Positions 1-9,411 of a DNA stretch of 64,000 nt are shown here, piece after piece; the first letter of the stretch is position 1, and each line of letters opens with the position of its first letter. Below the pieces are notes generated by a model. It ran no database searches and was not told where the DNA came from. It saw only the letters and a program-made list of their open reading frames with translations. The DNA is from Bordetella parapertussis (GTDB taxonomy: Bacteria > Pseudomonadota > Gammaproteobacteria > Burkholderiales > Burkholderiaceae_A). The position numbers and the translations under genes were made by a program. Location: positions 1 to 64,000 of the forward strand of contig CAMAZF010000001.1 of NCBI GenBank assembly GCA_945862985.1. The letters run 5' to 3'.

Positions 1-419
<419 letters not shown>

Positions 420-640
420 AATCTCTGCAATATTTAAAACTCAACGCTGACGAGATTTTTCCTAAGAAAAACCTTTACTACTTTCTGTCAGTGATGAGCA
501 CTTGTGTTTTGAGACTTACATCTCAACTCAAATGCCCACACTTATCGGCTGTTAGTTTTTAAAGAGCGGGACTACTTTTTTACGACTTTTTTCACTGCTT
601 TGTTGCATTCGCGTGAACGCGTCAGCAGCGAAGAAGCGAG
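420..640 (-). other. rRNA operon leader
   Basis: This is transcribed leader between the rrn promoter and the 16S gene. It is AT-rich compared with its neighbours, has no convincing ORF, and contains a boxA-like antitermination element at 558-567. Sequences flanking mature 16S normally pair with the distal side of the gene for RNase III processing, but the partner side is outside the window. Confidence 0.75.
558..567 (-). promoter_or_regulatory. boxA antitermination element of the rrn leader
   Basis: On the minus strand the sequence reads GCTCTTTAAA, close to the boxA consensus TGCTCTTTAACA bound by the NusB/NusE complex. It sits about 75 nt downstream of the -10 element and about 140 nt before 16S, the expected place in a leader. 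The call rests on motif and position only. Confidence 0.7.
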
Positions 641-669
641 ACTATAACGGGGCAAAAATGCGATGTCAA
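641..669 (-). promoter_or_regulatory. Sigma-70 promoter of the rRNA operon
   Basis: On the minus strand there is a perfect -35 TTGACA (664-669), a 17-nt spacer and a -10 TATAGT (641-646), which is a near-consensus strong promoter. Transcription would start at about 634 and run through the leader into 16S. The 80 bases between this promoter and the end of the enoyl-CoA hydratase gene (670-749) show no gene and no obvious terminator hairpin. Confidence 0.85.
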
Positions 670-749
670 ACGACTGGGGGCAAAACAAGCCATCAAGCGG
701 TTGAGACTATGCAAAATCAATGGCTTAGCGTTTTCAACCCTTTTGGCGT

Positions 750-1529
750 TTAGCGATTGCGGAAAGCTGGCGTGCGCTTTTCGACGAACGCAGACATGCC
801 TTCCTTCTGGTCCTGCGTCGCAAATGCAGCATGAAACCCGCGACGCTCCAGCAGCAAACCCGCAGAGAGCGGCGTCTCGTAGGCCTGGTTGATGAGTTCC
901 TTGACCTGCATGAGCGCCAACAAGGAGTGCTTTGCCATCTCTGAGGCCATCGTCAGGGCCTCTTGGAGGACCTGGTCCGCAGGCACCACTCGGGACACCA
1001 AGCCGCTGCGCTCCGCCTCAGACGCGTCCATCATGCGGCCCGTGAGGCAGAGGTCCATGGCTTTGGCCTTGCCCATGGCCCGCGGGGTGCGCTGGGACCC
1101 ACCCGCGCCGGGCGGAATGCCCAGCTTGACCTCGGGCTGACCAAACTTGGCGGTATCGCCACAAATAATGGTGTCGCACATCATGGCCAGCTCGCAGCCG
1201 CCGCCCAGGGCATAGCCACTCACCGCTGCAATCACGGGCTTGCGAATGCGCAGGATGTCTTCCCAGTTTCGGCTGATGAAGTTGCCGCCAAAGGCCTCGC
1301 TGTAGGTCAGGTCCTTCATCCGCGTAATGTCCGCCCCCGCTGCGAAGGCTTTCTCGTTCCCTGTGAGCACGATGACGGAGATGCTCTCGTCGGCATCGAA
1401 GGCTCTGAGTGCCTCGCCCAGAGCGTCCATCAGGGCGTCATTCAGGGCATTGAGCTGCTTGGGGCGATTCAGGCGAATCAGTCCCACCTTATCGTGGACT
1501 TCTGTGAGCACCAGGGCTTCATCATTCAT
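750..1529 (-). CDS. Enoyl-CoA hydratase/isomerase (crotonase family)
   Basis: A 259-residue crotonase-fold protein of typical length, expected to hydrate trans-2-enoyl-CoA in beta-oxidation or a related acyl-CoA pathway. The oxyanion-hole motif AFAAGADI lies near residue 62. The CELAMMCD segment and the [20 protein letters not shown] block carry the two glutamates expected in active hydratases. The start ATG overlaps the trpC stop (ATGA) and has a good Shine-Dalgarno (AAGGAG), so it is translationally coupled to the trp genes although it has no known role in tryptophan synthesis. It is the last gene before the rRNA promoter. The exact acyl-CoA substrate cannot be read from the sequence. Confidence 0.93.
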   Translation of the reverse strand: MNDEALVLTEVHDKVGLIRLNRPKQLNALNDALMDALGEALRAFDADESISVIVLTGNEKAFAAGADITRMKDLTYSEAFGGNFISRNWEDILRIRKPVIAAVSGYALGGGCELAMMCDTIICGDTAKFGQPEVKLGIPPGAGGSQRTPRAMGKAKAMDLCLTGRMMDASEAERSGLVSRVVPADQVLQEALTMASEMAKHSLLALMQVKELINQAYETPLSAGLLLERRGFHAAFATQDQKEGMSAFVEKRTPAFRNR

Positions 1530-2329
1530 TGCGCGTCTCCTTCAAAGAGCTGGGCCAGGGCCTGGCCAGGGTCGGGCTGGCGCATAAACGCCTCGCCCAC
1601 CAGAAAAGCATGCACGCCATGCTCGCGCATGTGTGTGACATCTTCGCGGGTATGAATGCCGCTCTCGGTCACCAAAAAGCGATCTGGCGGCACCGAGGCC
1701 AGCAGGCCTAAGGTGGTCTCTAGGCGCGTCTCAAAACTGCGCAGGCTTCGGTTGTTGATGCCCAGGAGGGGGCTGTTCAGCCGAAGCGCTCGATCCAGCT
1801 CATGGGCGTCATGAACCTCCACCAACACATCCATCCCGAGCTCAAAGGCGGCTGCCTCGAGTTCAGCCAAAAGGGTGTCATCCAGTGCGGCCACGATCAG
1901 CAGAATGCAGTCTGCAGCCCATGCACGGGCTTCGAGCACCTGATAGGGATCCACCATAAAGTCCTTGCGCAAGACAGGTAGGCCGCAGGCCGCTCGGGCA
2001 TCTCGAAGAAACTGAGGTTCGCCTTGAAAGTAGTCTCGGTCGGTCAGCACGGAGAGGCAGGCCGCCCCGCCCCGAGCATACTGCTGGGCATGGAGCGCTG
2101 GCTGAAAGTCTGCGCGAATCACCCCTTTCGATGGCGACGCCTTCTTAATCTCGGCAATCACCGCAGCCTGCCCCACTGAACGCTTGGCCTTGAGGGCCTC
2201 GAGAAAGCCGCGAGGCGGGTCAGCGGTTTGAATCTGGGCCAGCAGGCTTGTCTCTGACACGTGGCCGCGAGCAGCTGCCACCTCCTTTGCCTTGGTGGCC
2301 AGGATGGTCTTCAGGATATCGCCGCTCAT
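1526..2329 (-). CDS. trpC: Indole-3-glycerol phosphate synthase
   Basis: A 267-residue TIM-barrel enzyme that closes CdRP to indole-3-glycerol phosphate in tryptophan synthesis. Family hallmarks are [11 protein letters not shown] (catalytic Lys), [22 protein letters not shown] and VTESGI. It is monofunctional, with no fused TrpF domain. The gene starts 3 nt after the trpD stop with only a weak ribosome binding site, which suggests coupling to trpD, and its own stop overlaps the start of the enoyl-CoA hydratase gene. Confidence 0.97.
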   Translation of the reverse strand: MSGDILKTILATKAKEVAAARGHVSETSLLAQIQTADPPRGFLEALKAKRSVGQAAVIAEIKKASPSKGVIRADFQPALHAQQYARGGAACLSVLTDRDYFQGEPQFLRDARAACGLPVLRKDFMVDPYQVLEARAWAADCILLIVAALDDTLLAELEAAAFELGMDVLVEVHDAHELDRALRLNSPLLGINNRSLRSFETRLETTLGLLASVPPDRFLVTESGIHTREDVTHMREHGVHAFLVGEAFMRQPDPGQALAQLFEGDAQ

Positions 2330-2332
2330 GAA

Positions 2333-3394
2333 TTAGCCTGCTTGCGTGAAATCGATGAAGGATTGGAGCTTGCTTCTGGCCGCTCCACTCTCGAGAGCGG
2401 CTCGCGCCTGACGAATACCGTCAGCCAGGCTGGTGGCGACATCAGCCGCCCACAGCGCGGCGCCTGCGTTCATGACCACAATGTCTCGGGCTGGACCGGG
2501 TTCGTTCGAGAGTGCCGAGATGAGCCTGGCCTTGGCCTCGTCTAGCGTGCGTGCGCCCAGGCCTTTGGTGAGCTCTTCAGCCGAATAGGCGGGTACCCCA
2601 TACTGCTGGGCAAAGATCAGCTTTTCATGAATGTCGCCCTCTGGCGTGAGCTCCGCCATAAAGGTCTCGCCATCAATGGCAATCTCATCCAGACCGTTTC
2701 GCGCATGAACCACCACCACATGCCTGGAGCCCAGGCTGCGCAGCACCTCGGCCTGCGTGCGAACGAGCTCCACATTGAACACCCCCATGAGCTGGTGCCG
2801 AGCACTGGCTGGATTGGTGAGTGGCCCAAGGATGTTGAACACGGTCCGAACCCCCAGCTCTTTACGAATGGGGGCCACATGCTTCATGGCGCTGTGATGG
2901 TTGGGGGCGAACATGAAGCCCACTCCGACCTCACGGACGCACTGGGTAACGCGCTCGGGTGGCAGATGGATATTCACCCCCAAGGCCTCCAACACATCGG
3001 CGCTGCCGGTGCTCGATGACACTGCTCGCCCGCCATGCTTGGCCACCTTTGCGCCTGCAGCCGAGGCGACGAACATCGCGGTGGTGGAAATGTTAAAGCT
3101 GTGTTGGCCATCGCCTCCTGTGCCGCAGAGGTCGACCAGTCCTTCAACATCGCGCAGGTCCACCTGCACAGGGGTGGCGAACTCGCGCATGGCTTGCGCC
3201 GCTGCGGCGATCTCCGTCACAGACTCCTTCTTCACGCGAAGGGCCAACAGAAAGGCTGCCACTTGGGTGGCCGGAACCTCCCCGCCCATGATGCGCCTCA
3301 TGACCGAGAGCATCTGGTCTCGGCTCAAGTCCTGCCGCGCAACCAGTTGATTGAGCGCCTGGGGCAGCGTGAGTTCAAGCGCATCCGACATCAA
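2333..3394 (-). CDS. trpD: Anthranilate phosphoribosyltransferase
   Basis: A 353-residue enzyme transferring phosphoribose from PRPP to anthranilate. The signature [17 protein letters not shown] covers the PRPP-binding loop, followed by [21 protein letters not shown] and [10 protein letters not shown]. The length is normal for the family and there is no fused glutamine amidotransferase, which is separate here (trpG). The start overlaps the trpG stop by 4 nt (ATGA). Confidence 0.97.
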   Translation of the reverse strand: MMSDALELTLPQALNQLVARQDLSRDQMLSVMRRIMGGEVPATQVAAFLLALRVKKESVTEIAAAAQAMREFATPVQVDLRDVEGLVDLCGTGGDGQHSFNISTTAMFVASAAGAKVAKHGGRAVSSSTGSADVLEALGVNIHLPPERVTQCVREVGVGFMFAPNHHSAMKHVAPIRKELGVRTVFNILGPLTNPASARHQLMGVFNVELVRTQAEVLRSLGSRHVVVVHARNGLDEIAIDGETFMAELTPEGDIHEKLIFAQQYGVPAYSAEELTKGLGARTLDEAKARLISALSNEPGPARDIVVMNAGAALWAADVATSLADGIRQARAALESGAARSKLQSFIDFTQAG

Positions 3395-3978
3395 AGGATC
3401 TCCAAGAAGTTCTGCAAGAGTGCGTGGCCCTGCTCGGTCAGAATGGCCTCCGGGTGAAACTGCACCCCGTGAATGGGAAGGGACCGATGCGCAAGGCCCA
3501 TGATCTCTCCGTCCTCGGTGTCGGCTGTGACCAAGAGTTCAGCGGGAAGGGTGTCACGACAGACCGCCAGAGAGTGGTAGCGCGTGACCGTGAGCGGGTT
3601 CTTGAGGCCCTTAAACACACTCTGGCCCTGGTGGCGAATGTCAGAGGTCTTGCCGTGCATAAGAGTCTTGGCGCGAACCACCCTGGCCCCAAACGCCTGG
3701 CCAATGGACTGGTGGCCTAGGCAGACGCCCAAGAGCGGGGTGGGTTTGGACTGCTGTGCCACCGCCTGGATGAGTGCCACGGAAATGCCGGCCTCGGTGG
3801 GGGTGCAGGGGCCTGGGGAGACCACAATCCCGTCAGGACGGTGCACGTCGAGTACCTCCTGGACGCTCACCTCATCATTTCGGAGGGTGGTGACCTCCGC
3901 GCCCAGTTCGCCCAAATACTGGACCAGGTTGTAGGTGAAGGAGTCGTAGTTGTCGAGCATGAAAATGCGAGGTCTCAT
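3391..3978 (-). CDS. trpG: Anthranilate synthase component II (glutamine amidotransferase)
   Basis: A 195-residue class I glutamine amidotransferase supplying ammonia to TrpE. The catalytic triad is visible: the nucleophile Cys in [14 protein letters not shown], and His and Glu in [27 protein letters not shown] is the standard N-terminus. It may also serve aminodeoxychorismate synthase (PabA role), since no second copy is visible here; that is inference. Both ends overlap neighbours by ATGA (trpE upstream, trpD downstream). Confidence 0.97.
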   Translation of the reverse strand: MRPRIFMLDNYDSFTYNLVQYLGELGAEVTTLRNDEVSVQEVLDVHRPDGIVVSPGPCTPTEAGISVALIQAVAQQSKPTPLLGVCLGHQSIGQAFGARVVRAKTLMHGKTSDIRHQGQSVFKGLKNPLTVTRYHSLAVCRDTLPAELLVTADTEDGEIMGLAHRSLPIHGVQFHPEAILTEQGHALLQNFLEIL

Positions 3979-5498
3979 GGCTCAAGCCCTCGCTCGGCAA
4001 TCTCCGCAGCCCGCAAGACCGCACGGGCCTTGTTCTCGGTTTCCTGCCATTCACTCTCGGGCACAGAGTCGGCCACAACCCCTGCGCCTGCACCCACAAA
4101 GAGGGTTCCATCTTTCAGTACGCCGGTGCGAATGGCAATGGCCAGGTCCATCTCGCCGCTAAAGGAGAGGTAGCCGCAGGCGCCGCCATAGAGGCCGCGC
4201 TTGACCGGCTCGAGCTCGTCGATGATCTCCATGGCGCGAATCTTCGGAGCACCGCTCAGGGTGCCCGCGGGGAAACTGGCCTTGAGCACATCCATGGCCG
4301 AAAGGCCCGGCTTTCGAATCCCCTCCACGTCGCTCACCAGGTGCATCACGTGTGAATAGCGCTCCACCACCATCTGCTCATTCACCTTCACACTGCCAAT
4401 CTCTGCAATGCGACCTACATCATTTCGGGCCAGATCGATGAGCATGACGTGCTCGGCACACTCCTTCGGGTCTGCGCGAAGCTCGGCCTCGAGCTGCTGA
4501 TCCTGTTCAGGGGTCTTCCCGCGGGGACGAGTGCCGGCAATGGGCCTGACGGTGACTTTGGTGCGAGCAGGTGTCTGCGGATCTGAGGGCTCCAGCCGGT
4601 CTTGCCGCACCAGAATCTCGGGCGAAGCGCCCACAATCTGGAAGTCGCCCATGTCATAGAAGTACATGTAGGGCGATGGGTTGAGCGCACGCAGCGCCCG
4701 GTAGAGCGAGAGTGGCGAGCCTGCGTAGGGCCTTTGCAACTGCTGGGCCAGCACAATCTGCATGGCATCGCCTGCGGCCACGTAGTCCTTGGCGCGTTGA
4801 ACGGCCGCCTGGTAGGCCTGCGGTGCGAAGTCTCGTCTCACCCCCTGCTCGGGCAGGGTCTGAACCACGGGAGCTGCCAGGGGGGCGCGCAGCTGGGACA
4901 CATGTGCATCGAGTGCAGCCTGGGCCGTGTCATAGGCCACACGCAAGGCTGCCTCGGTGGCGTCTTCCACAGCCGCATAGACCCACAGCGAAAGGCGGCC
5001 AGCGAGGTTGTCGAATACGGCCAGGGATTCTGTGAGCAGCATCAGCACGTCGGGCAAGCCTTGGGGGTCTGGCCGACGCTTGGCCCGCTCCGTGTCGAGC
5101 CGCGGCTCCATGTAACGAATGGCGTCGTATCCGAAGTAGCCTGCGAGGCCTCCCGCGAAGCGCGGCAGCCCCGGAACGGGGGCGGCCCGGAACTGCGCCA
5201 TGTAGCGCTGCACGAAGTCGAGTGGGTTGTCCTCCAGGGACTGCACGACTTGGCCTTGTCGGATCACCTGAATGGAGCGATCCCGCGCCTCAATACGGGT
5301 GCTGGCAGGAAGCCCAATGAACGAGAAGCGGCCAAATCGCTCCCCGCCCACCACTGACTCCAACAAAAAACTGTTGGGCTGGTTGGCCAACTTCAGATAG
5401 GCCGAGAGCGGCGTGTCCAGATCCGCATGGAGGCTGCGGCTCAGAGGAATACGGTTGTAACCCTGGCGAGCCAGAGCCGCGAAGGCTTCGAAAGACAT
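3975..5498 (-). CDS. trpE: Anthranilate synthase component I
   Basis: A 507-residue chorismate-binding enzyme making anthranilate with TrpG. The N-terminal domain contains the feedback-site type segment [18 protein letters not shown] (near residues 45-62), as in tryptophan-sensitive TrpE. The C-terminal chorismate-binding block includes [31 protein letters not shown] and [20 protein letters not shown]. It starts 2 nt downstream of the rpe stop. No trp leader peptide or attenuator was seen between rpe and trpE, so control is probably at the head of the operon or by feedback inhibition. Confidence 0.97.
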   Translation of the reverse strand: MSFEAFAALARQGYNRIPLSRSLHADLDTPLSAYLKLANQPNSFLLESVVGGERFGRFSFIGLPASTRIEARDRSIQVIRQGQVVQSLEDNPLDFVQRYMAQFRAAPVPGLPRFAGGLAGYFGYDAIRYMEPRLDTERAKRRPDPQGLPDVLMLLTESLAVFDNLAGRLSLWVYAAVEDATEAALRVAYDTAQAALDAHVSQLRAPLAAPVVQTLPEQGVRRDFAPQAYQAAVQRAKDYVAAGDAMQIVLAQQLQRPYAGSPLSLYRALRALNPSPYMYFYDMGDFQIVGASPEILVRQDRLEPSDPQTPARTKVTVRPIAGTRPRGKTPEQDQQLEAELRADPKECAEHVMLIDLARNDVGRIAEIGSVKVNEQMVVERYSHVMHLVSDVEGIRKPGLSAMDVLKASFPAGTLSGAPKIRAMEIIDELEPVKRGLYGGACGYLSFSGEMDLAIAIRTGVLKDGTLFVGAGAGVVADSVPESEWQETENKARAVLRAAEIAERGLEP

Positions 5499-5500
5499 GC

Positions 5501-6196
5501 TTAGCTCGCGAGGGCCGCCTTGAACTGGTTGAAAATGCTGGTGTATCCCTTGCCATCGGCGTCTGGCGCACCAAATACAGCAGACCCCGCCACGAAGGTG
5601 TCTGCTCCGGCCGCAGCGACTGCGGCGATGTTGTCCACCTTGATACCGCCATCGACTTCTAGGCGAATGGGCTGTCCTCCAGCCGCCAGGTGAGCATCAA
5701 TTCGCGCGCGGGCAGCCTTGACCTTGCCCAGGGTGCTGGGAATGAAGGCCTGGCCGCCGAATCCTGGATTCACGCTCATGAGCAGAATCATGTCGATCTT
5801 GTCCATCACCCAGTCCAGCGCGTCAAGCGAGGTGGCAGGATTAAAGACGAGCCCTGTTTTACAGCCGTTGTCTCGGGCCAGCTGAAGGCTGCGGTCAATA
5901 TGCTGCGAGGCCTCGGGGTGGAAGGTGATGTAGTCGGCACCGGCTTTGGCGAAATCCACAATGAGCGCGTCGACGGGTGCGACCATGAGGTGCACATCGA
6001 TGGGGATTTTCACGTGCGGTCGAATGGCCTTACAGACCAGCGGACCGACGGTGAGATTGGGTACGTAATGGTTGTCCATCACGTCAAAGTGAATCAGGCC
6101 AGCGCCGGCGGCCTCGACGGCCCGCACTTCCTCGCCCAATCGGGCAAAGTCGGCGGACAAGATACTGGGCGCAATGAGTTTGGTTTGTGTGCTCAT
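5501..6196 (-). CDS. rpe: Ribulose-phosphate 3-epimerase
   Basis: A 231-residue TIM-barrel enzyme interconverting ribulose 5-phosphate and xylulose 5-phosphate in the pentose phosphate pathway. Motifs are [15 protein letters not shown] at the N-terminus, [37 protein letters not shown] and EVDGGI. It has a strong Shine-Dalgarno (GGAGGAG) just after the stop of the 27-residue membrane peptide ORF. In many betaproteobacteria rpe is followed by gph and then trpE; here gph is absent and rpe abuts trpE directly. Confidence 0.96.
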   Translation of the reverse strand: MSTQTKLIAPSILSADFARLGEEVRAVEAAGAGLIHFDVMDNHYVPNLTVGPLVCKAIRPHVKIPIDVHLMVAPVDALIVDFAKAGADYITFHPEASQHIDRSLQLARDNGCKTGLVFNPATSLDALDWVMDKIDMILLMSVNPGFGGQAFIPSTLGKVKAARARIDAHLAAGGQPIRLEVDGGIKVDNIAAVAAAGADTFVAGSAVFGAPDADGKGYTSIFNQFKAALAS

Positions 6197-6214
6197 GTGT
6201 TGTTCTCCTCCAGA

Positions 6215-6298
6215 CTACTTTTTACCACGCATGGTCCAATAAACCAGGAAGATCAGCAGTGTCAATGCAATCCCCGCCTCCAGCAGAATGAGCCACAT
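6215..6298 (-). CDS. Putative 27-residue single-span membrane peptide upstream of rpe
   Basis: A very short ORF from the ATG at 6298. It codes for one hydrophobic segment of about 18 residues (LLEAGIALTLLIFLVYW) followed by a positively charged tail ending RGKK. An AGGAGAGGG Shine-Dalgarno lies at a suitable distance and the ORF stops 18 nt before rpe, whose own GGAGGAG follows. Its start overlaps the start of mltA on the opposite strand. The product resembles a small bitopic membrane protein; no function can be assigned. The alternative is chance, because its ribosome binding site lies inside codons of the MltA signal peptide. Confidence 0.5.
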   Translation of the reverse strand: MWLILLEAGIALTLLIFLVYWTMRGKK

Positions 6299-7496
6299 GC
6301 GATTCCCTCTCCTCTTCGTTTCGGCCGCGCTATGCGTGGCCCTAAGCCTACACGCCACACCGGTGCGTGCCAGCGGGCTCACCCCCGCCTTGAGCCAGAT
6401 TAAGCCCATTGACTTCGACCGGCTCTCTGGCTGGCAGTTCGATGCGCTCGAAGAGGCTTGGCCAGCCTGGCTGCGCAGCTGTCGTGCCCTCTCGCAGCGC
6501 GGACAGCCGTTCCAAGACCTCTGCGCTCAATCCGCTGTGCTGACGGCGGACGGGTCTGGTCAGGGGCCAGAACGCGAGGCAGTGCGATCATTCTTTGAGA
6601 CCCATTTCCAGCCCTTTCTGCTGCTCGACCCCAAAGCCCCAGAACGGGAAACGAACACGATCACGGGGTACTACGAGCCGCTGGTGCGTGGATCCCGTAG
6701 TCCCGGCGGTCTCTATCAGCATCCGCTGTACCGCGTCCCGCCCGACCTCATTTCCGTGCAGCTCGAGACGGTCTACCCCGATCTCAGGGCCTTGCGACTC
6801 AGAGGACGGCTCCAAGGGGGGCAGGTGGTGCCCTACCCAAGTCGAGGCGAGATCGAACGCAAAGGCCTGCTCAAGGGGCAGGAGCTGGTCTGGCTCGACG
6901 ATCCGATCGACGCATTCTTCATGCAGGTTCAAGGCTCGGGGCGGGTGCAGTTGCCCGACGGAAGCAGCATCCGACTGGGCTATGCCAACCAGAATGGGCA
7001 TCCCTACCAGTCCATTGGAAAGTGGTTGGTCGAGCGGGGGGAGTTGAGCCTGAGCCAGGCCAGCATGCAGGGCATCAAGGCATGGCTGGCACGAAACCCC
7101 CATCGGCAGGATGAGCTTCTGCATCAGAATCCAAGCCTCGTCTTTTTTCGCGAGCTCCCTGACTCCGGCGACCCTACCGAGGGACCTCTGGGCTCTCTGG
7201 GAGTGCCCTTGACGGCCGGCCGGTCCATTGCGGTGGATCCACGCTTCATTCCCTTGGGCCTGCCGGTGATTCTGAATACCGCTTTTTCGGAGGGCCCGGT
7301 TCAGCGCCTGGTCATGGCGCAGGACACGGGCTCAGCCATTCTTGGGGCCCATCGCGCAGACTTCTTTTTTGGCGGGGGTGAAGCCGCAGGTGAGTTGGCG
7401 GGGCGAATGAAAAGCCCCGGGCAGCTGATCGTCCTGCTGCCTCGGGCACTCAGCCCATCAGCGCTTGAGCGCCTCTTCCAGGGCGGCCGCCGTTAA
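6288..7496 (+). CDS. mltA: Membrane-bound lytic murein transglycosylase A
   Basis: A 402-residue periplasmic enzyme cleaving peptidoglycan with 1,6-anhydro bond formation. The MltA domain is recognised by TGYYEPLVRGS, the FFMQVQGSGRVQLPDG segment and, near the C-terminus, the 3D domain with VMAQDTGSAILGAHRADFFFG, which carries the conserved aspartates. The N-terminus (from residue 4) is a signal peptide ending near PVRASG; no lipobox cysteine is clear, so it may be a soluble periplasmic form despite the family name. An alternative start is the ATG at 6297. Neither start has a clear Shine-Dalgarno. The 3' end overlaps the convergent thioredoxin-fold gene by 39 bp. Confidence 0.93.
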   Translation: MSHMRFPLLFVSAALCVALSLHATPVRASGLTPALSQIKPIDFDRLSGWQFDALEEAWPAWLRSCRALSQRGQPFQDLCAQSAVLTADGSGQGPEREAVRSFFETHFQPFLLLDPKAPERETNTITGYYEPLVRGSRSPGGLYQHPLYRVPPDLISVQLETVYPDLRALRLRGRLQGGQVVPYPSRGEIERKGLLKGQELVWLDDPIDAFFMQVQGSGRVQLPDGSSIRLGYANQNGHPYQSIGKWLVERGELSLSQASMQGIKAWLARNPHRQDELLHQNPSLVFFRELPDSGDPTEGPLGSLGVPLTAGRSIAVDPRFIPLGLPVILNTAFSEGPVQRLVMAQDTGSAILGAHRADFFFGGGEAAGELAGRMKSPGQLIVLLPRALSPSALERLFQGGRR

Positions 7497-8228
7497 GGCA
7501 CCCTGAAGCCGCTTGCCGCTCGGCACAAACGTGGTGGGCGTAGCCTGAACATTGAGGCGCTGCCCCAATGCGATGATCTTGTCCTTCGGAAACTCGCAGC
7601 CACTGGGCGCAGCCGGAGGCTCTTTGCCGTTGAGCATCCAGTCATCCCATGCGGCCTCGCGATCTTTGGCGCACCAGGCGTTTCGGGAGACTGTGGTGGA
7701 TTCAGCCCGAAGAATGGGATAAAAGTAGGTGTAGATGGTCACGTTCTCCATGCCCATGAGCACGGCTCGAAACCGTTTACAGAAGCTGCAATACGGGTCC
7801 TCAAAGACGACCAACGTGCGAGAGCCATCGCCACCTTTGCCACGAACGGTCTTCACAGCCAATTCCAGTGGAAGCGACTTAAAGTCAATCGACTGCAGGG
7901 CGTCCTGGCGAACCGCCGTGAGGTTTTGCCCCGTTTTGAGGTTGATCATCTGCCCCTCAATGAAGGCATACCCGCCCTTTTCGTCGGCATAGATGAGATC
8001 GGTCCCGATGAGCACTTCCACGATGCCCGGCATGGCCGTTTTATTGACTGAATCCACCTTAAAGCGGCCCTTGAGCCAGTTCTCGACTGACTTCTTGACC
8101 GCAGCAGTCACGGCGGGACTGGCGGGCTGAACCTCCGACTTCGCCTCGGGCTTGGCCTGTGCCCAGGCAGCGTTCATCAGGAGGGCTGCCAGGACGACGG
8201 CCAGAATACGAGCAAACATAGCGAGCAA
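7458..8228 (-). CDS. DsbC/DsbG-like periplasmic thiol:disulfide interchange protein
   Basis: A 256-residue secreted thioredoxin-fold protein. A signal peptide ends around NAAWAQA. A dimerisation-type domain follows (roughly residues 40-115, with VEVLIGTDLIYADEKGGYAFIEGQMI). Then comes the thioredoxin domain with VVFEDPYCSFCKRF, the active-site CxxC, and the cis-Pro region near VQATPTTFVPSG. The active site is CSFC rather than the CGYC of E. coli DsbC. The likely role is isomerising or reducing disulfides in the periplasm. It is co-directional with the downstream monooxygenase and purD genes. Confidence 0.88.
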   Translation of the reverse strand: MLAMFARILAVVLAALLMNAAWAQAKPEAKSEVQPASPAVTAAVKKSVENWLKGRFKVDSVNKTAMPGIVEVLIGTDLIYADEKGGYAFIEGQMINLKTGQNLTAVRQDALQSIDFKSLPLELAVKTVRGKGGDGSRTLVVFEDPYCSFCKRFRAVLMGMENVTIYTYFYPILRAESTTVSRNAWCAKDREAAWDDWMLNGKEPPAAPSGCEFPKDKIIALGQRLNVQATPTTFVPSGKRLQGALTAAALEEALKR

Positions 8229-8235
8229 CCTTTCG

Positions 8236-9411
8236 TTAGAGACGGCCAGTGAGGGCGCGTCGGGTCAGCCATTGTCGGGGACTGGTCCACTGGTCCAGAA
8301 GCCGCATGCCCCAGCTTCGACCCATGGCTACCCCAGGAGTTTCCGATTGCATCAGACGGAAAATGGCATCCAGGCCCCATTGCACCTGAGCAACCGCCCG
8401 TCCTCGCCGAGCAGCATACGCCTTCAAAAGGCTTGGGTCGCCAATCGCCTGGCCCTCAGGTCGATGAGACAAAACCTCACGAAGGGCTTGGAGGTCTTGC
8501 AGCCCGAGGTTGAGCCCATAGCCTGCCAGTGGGTGCACGGTGTGAGCGGCATCTCCCAACAGCAGGAGTTTAGAGAGGGTGACGCGCTCAGCACGGGTCA
8601 TGGCCAAAGGAGCTGCAACGGGCCGCTCGTCTAGGGCAGTCAGGACCCCATACCGGTGATGGCTGTCTTCAGTGAGACGCTCGGCCAGTTCAGTGGGCGA
8701 TGTGCTCTTGACCTGCAGTGCTTGGGCAGCCGGAAGGGAGTAGACCATCGACACCCGGTTGGGCTCGGCAAGGGGCAACAGGGCCAGAATGCCTTTGGGC
8801 GCAGACTCTGACCCAAACCACTGGCTGGCCACGCCCTCGTGCGGGCGTTCAGTCTGAAATCGCATGACCAACGCAGTCTGTTCATAGTCCCGGCGAGACC
8901 AGAGAATGCCTGCAGCCCTGCGAAGCCGGCTGTTGGCGCCGTCCGCGCCCACCACCAGGTCGATACCGGGGAAGCAGTCATCCACAATCTGGGGGCCGAC
9001 TCGGCCTGTCTCAAAGCCCGGTAGACGATGGACACGATCGCCCAGCTGGAGCACAGCCGCCTCCGCCGCTGCCAGCAGATCGGAATGCAGGACCATATCG
9101 GCCAGCTGAGGCACTTGCGCCTCTTCGGCTCTCAGGTGCACCTTGCCCTGAGGCTCACCCTGACTCACCTCCATGCAGGTCACTGGCTGGTGCGCAGCGA
9201 TCTTGCCCCAGACCCCCAGAGACTCCAGCAGGCTCCGCGACCCGGGGGCGAGGGCATAGGCTCTCGCCTGCGCGCCGTCCTCGCGAACCTCGGCCTCATG
9301 CGGCGCATACCAATCCACTCGCACGCCCTCATGGGCCAGAACCAGACAGCTCAATGCGCCTGTGATCCCCCCGCCCACCACGGCCGCCTTGGAATGGCTG
9401 AGGGGTCTCAT
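8236..9411 (-). CDS. UbiH/UbiF-family FAD-dependent monooxygenase
   Basis: A 391-residue flavoprotein hydroxylase. An N-terminal Rossmann motif (VVGGGITGA) binds the FAD ADP part, a DG-type motif lies near VVGADGANSRLR, and the second FAD motif GDAAHTVHPLAGYGLNLGLQD is the signature of the ubiquinone-biosynthesis hydroxylases. The start chosen, ATG at 9411, overlaps the purD stop (ATGA); an upstream in-frame start at 9531 would lie inside purD and is rejected. It probably hydroxylates the quinone ring in ubiquinone synthesis, but which position (UbiH, UbiF/Coq7 or UbiI role) cannot be told from sequence alone. Confidence 0.88.
   Translation of the reverse strand: MRPLSHSKAAVVGGGITGALSCLVLAHEGVRVDWYAPHEAEVREDGAQARAYALAPGSRSLLESLGVWGKIAAHQPVTCMEVSQGEPQGKVHLRAEEAQVPQLADMVLHSDLLAAAEAAVLQLGDRVHRLPGFETGRVGPQIVDDCFPGIDLVVGADGANSRLRRAAGILWSRRDYEQTALVMRFQTERPHEGVASQWFGSESAPKGILALLPLAEPNRVSMVYSLPAAQALQVKSTSPTELAERLTEDSHHRYGVLTALDERPVAAPLAMTRAERVTLSKLLLLGDAAHTVHPLAGYGLNLGLQDLQALREVLSHRPEGQAIGDPSLLKAYAARRGRAVAQVQWGLDAIFRLMQSETPGVAMGRSWGMRLLDQWTSPRQWLTRRALTGRL

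Noticed and set aside
4602-5357. A 251-codon plus-strand frame opposite trpE
   Set aside because: Shadow of trpE; the trpE reading frame carries all chorismate-binding motifs.
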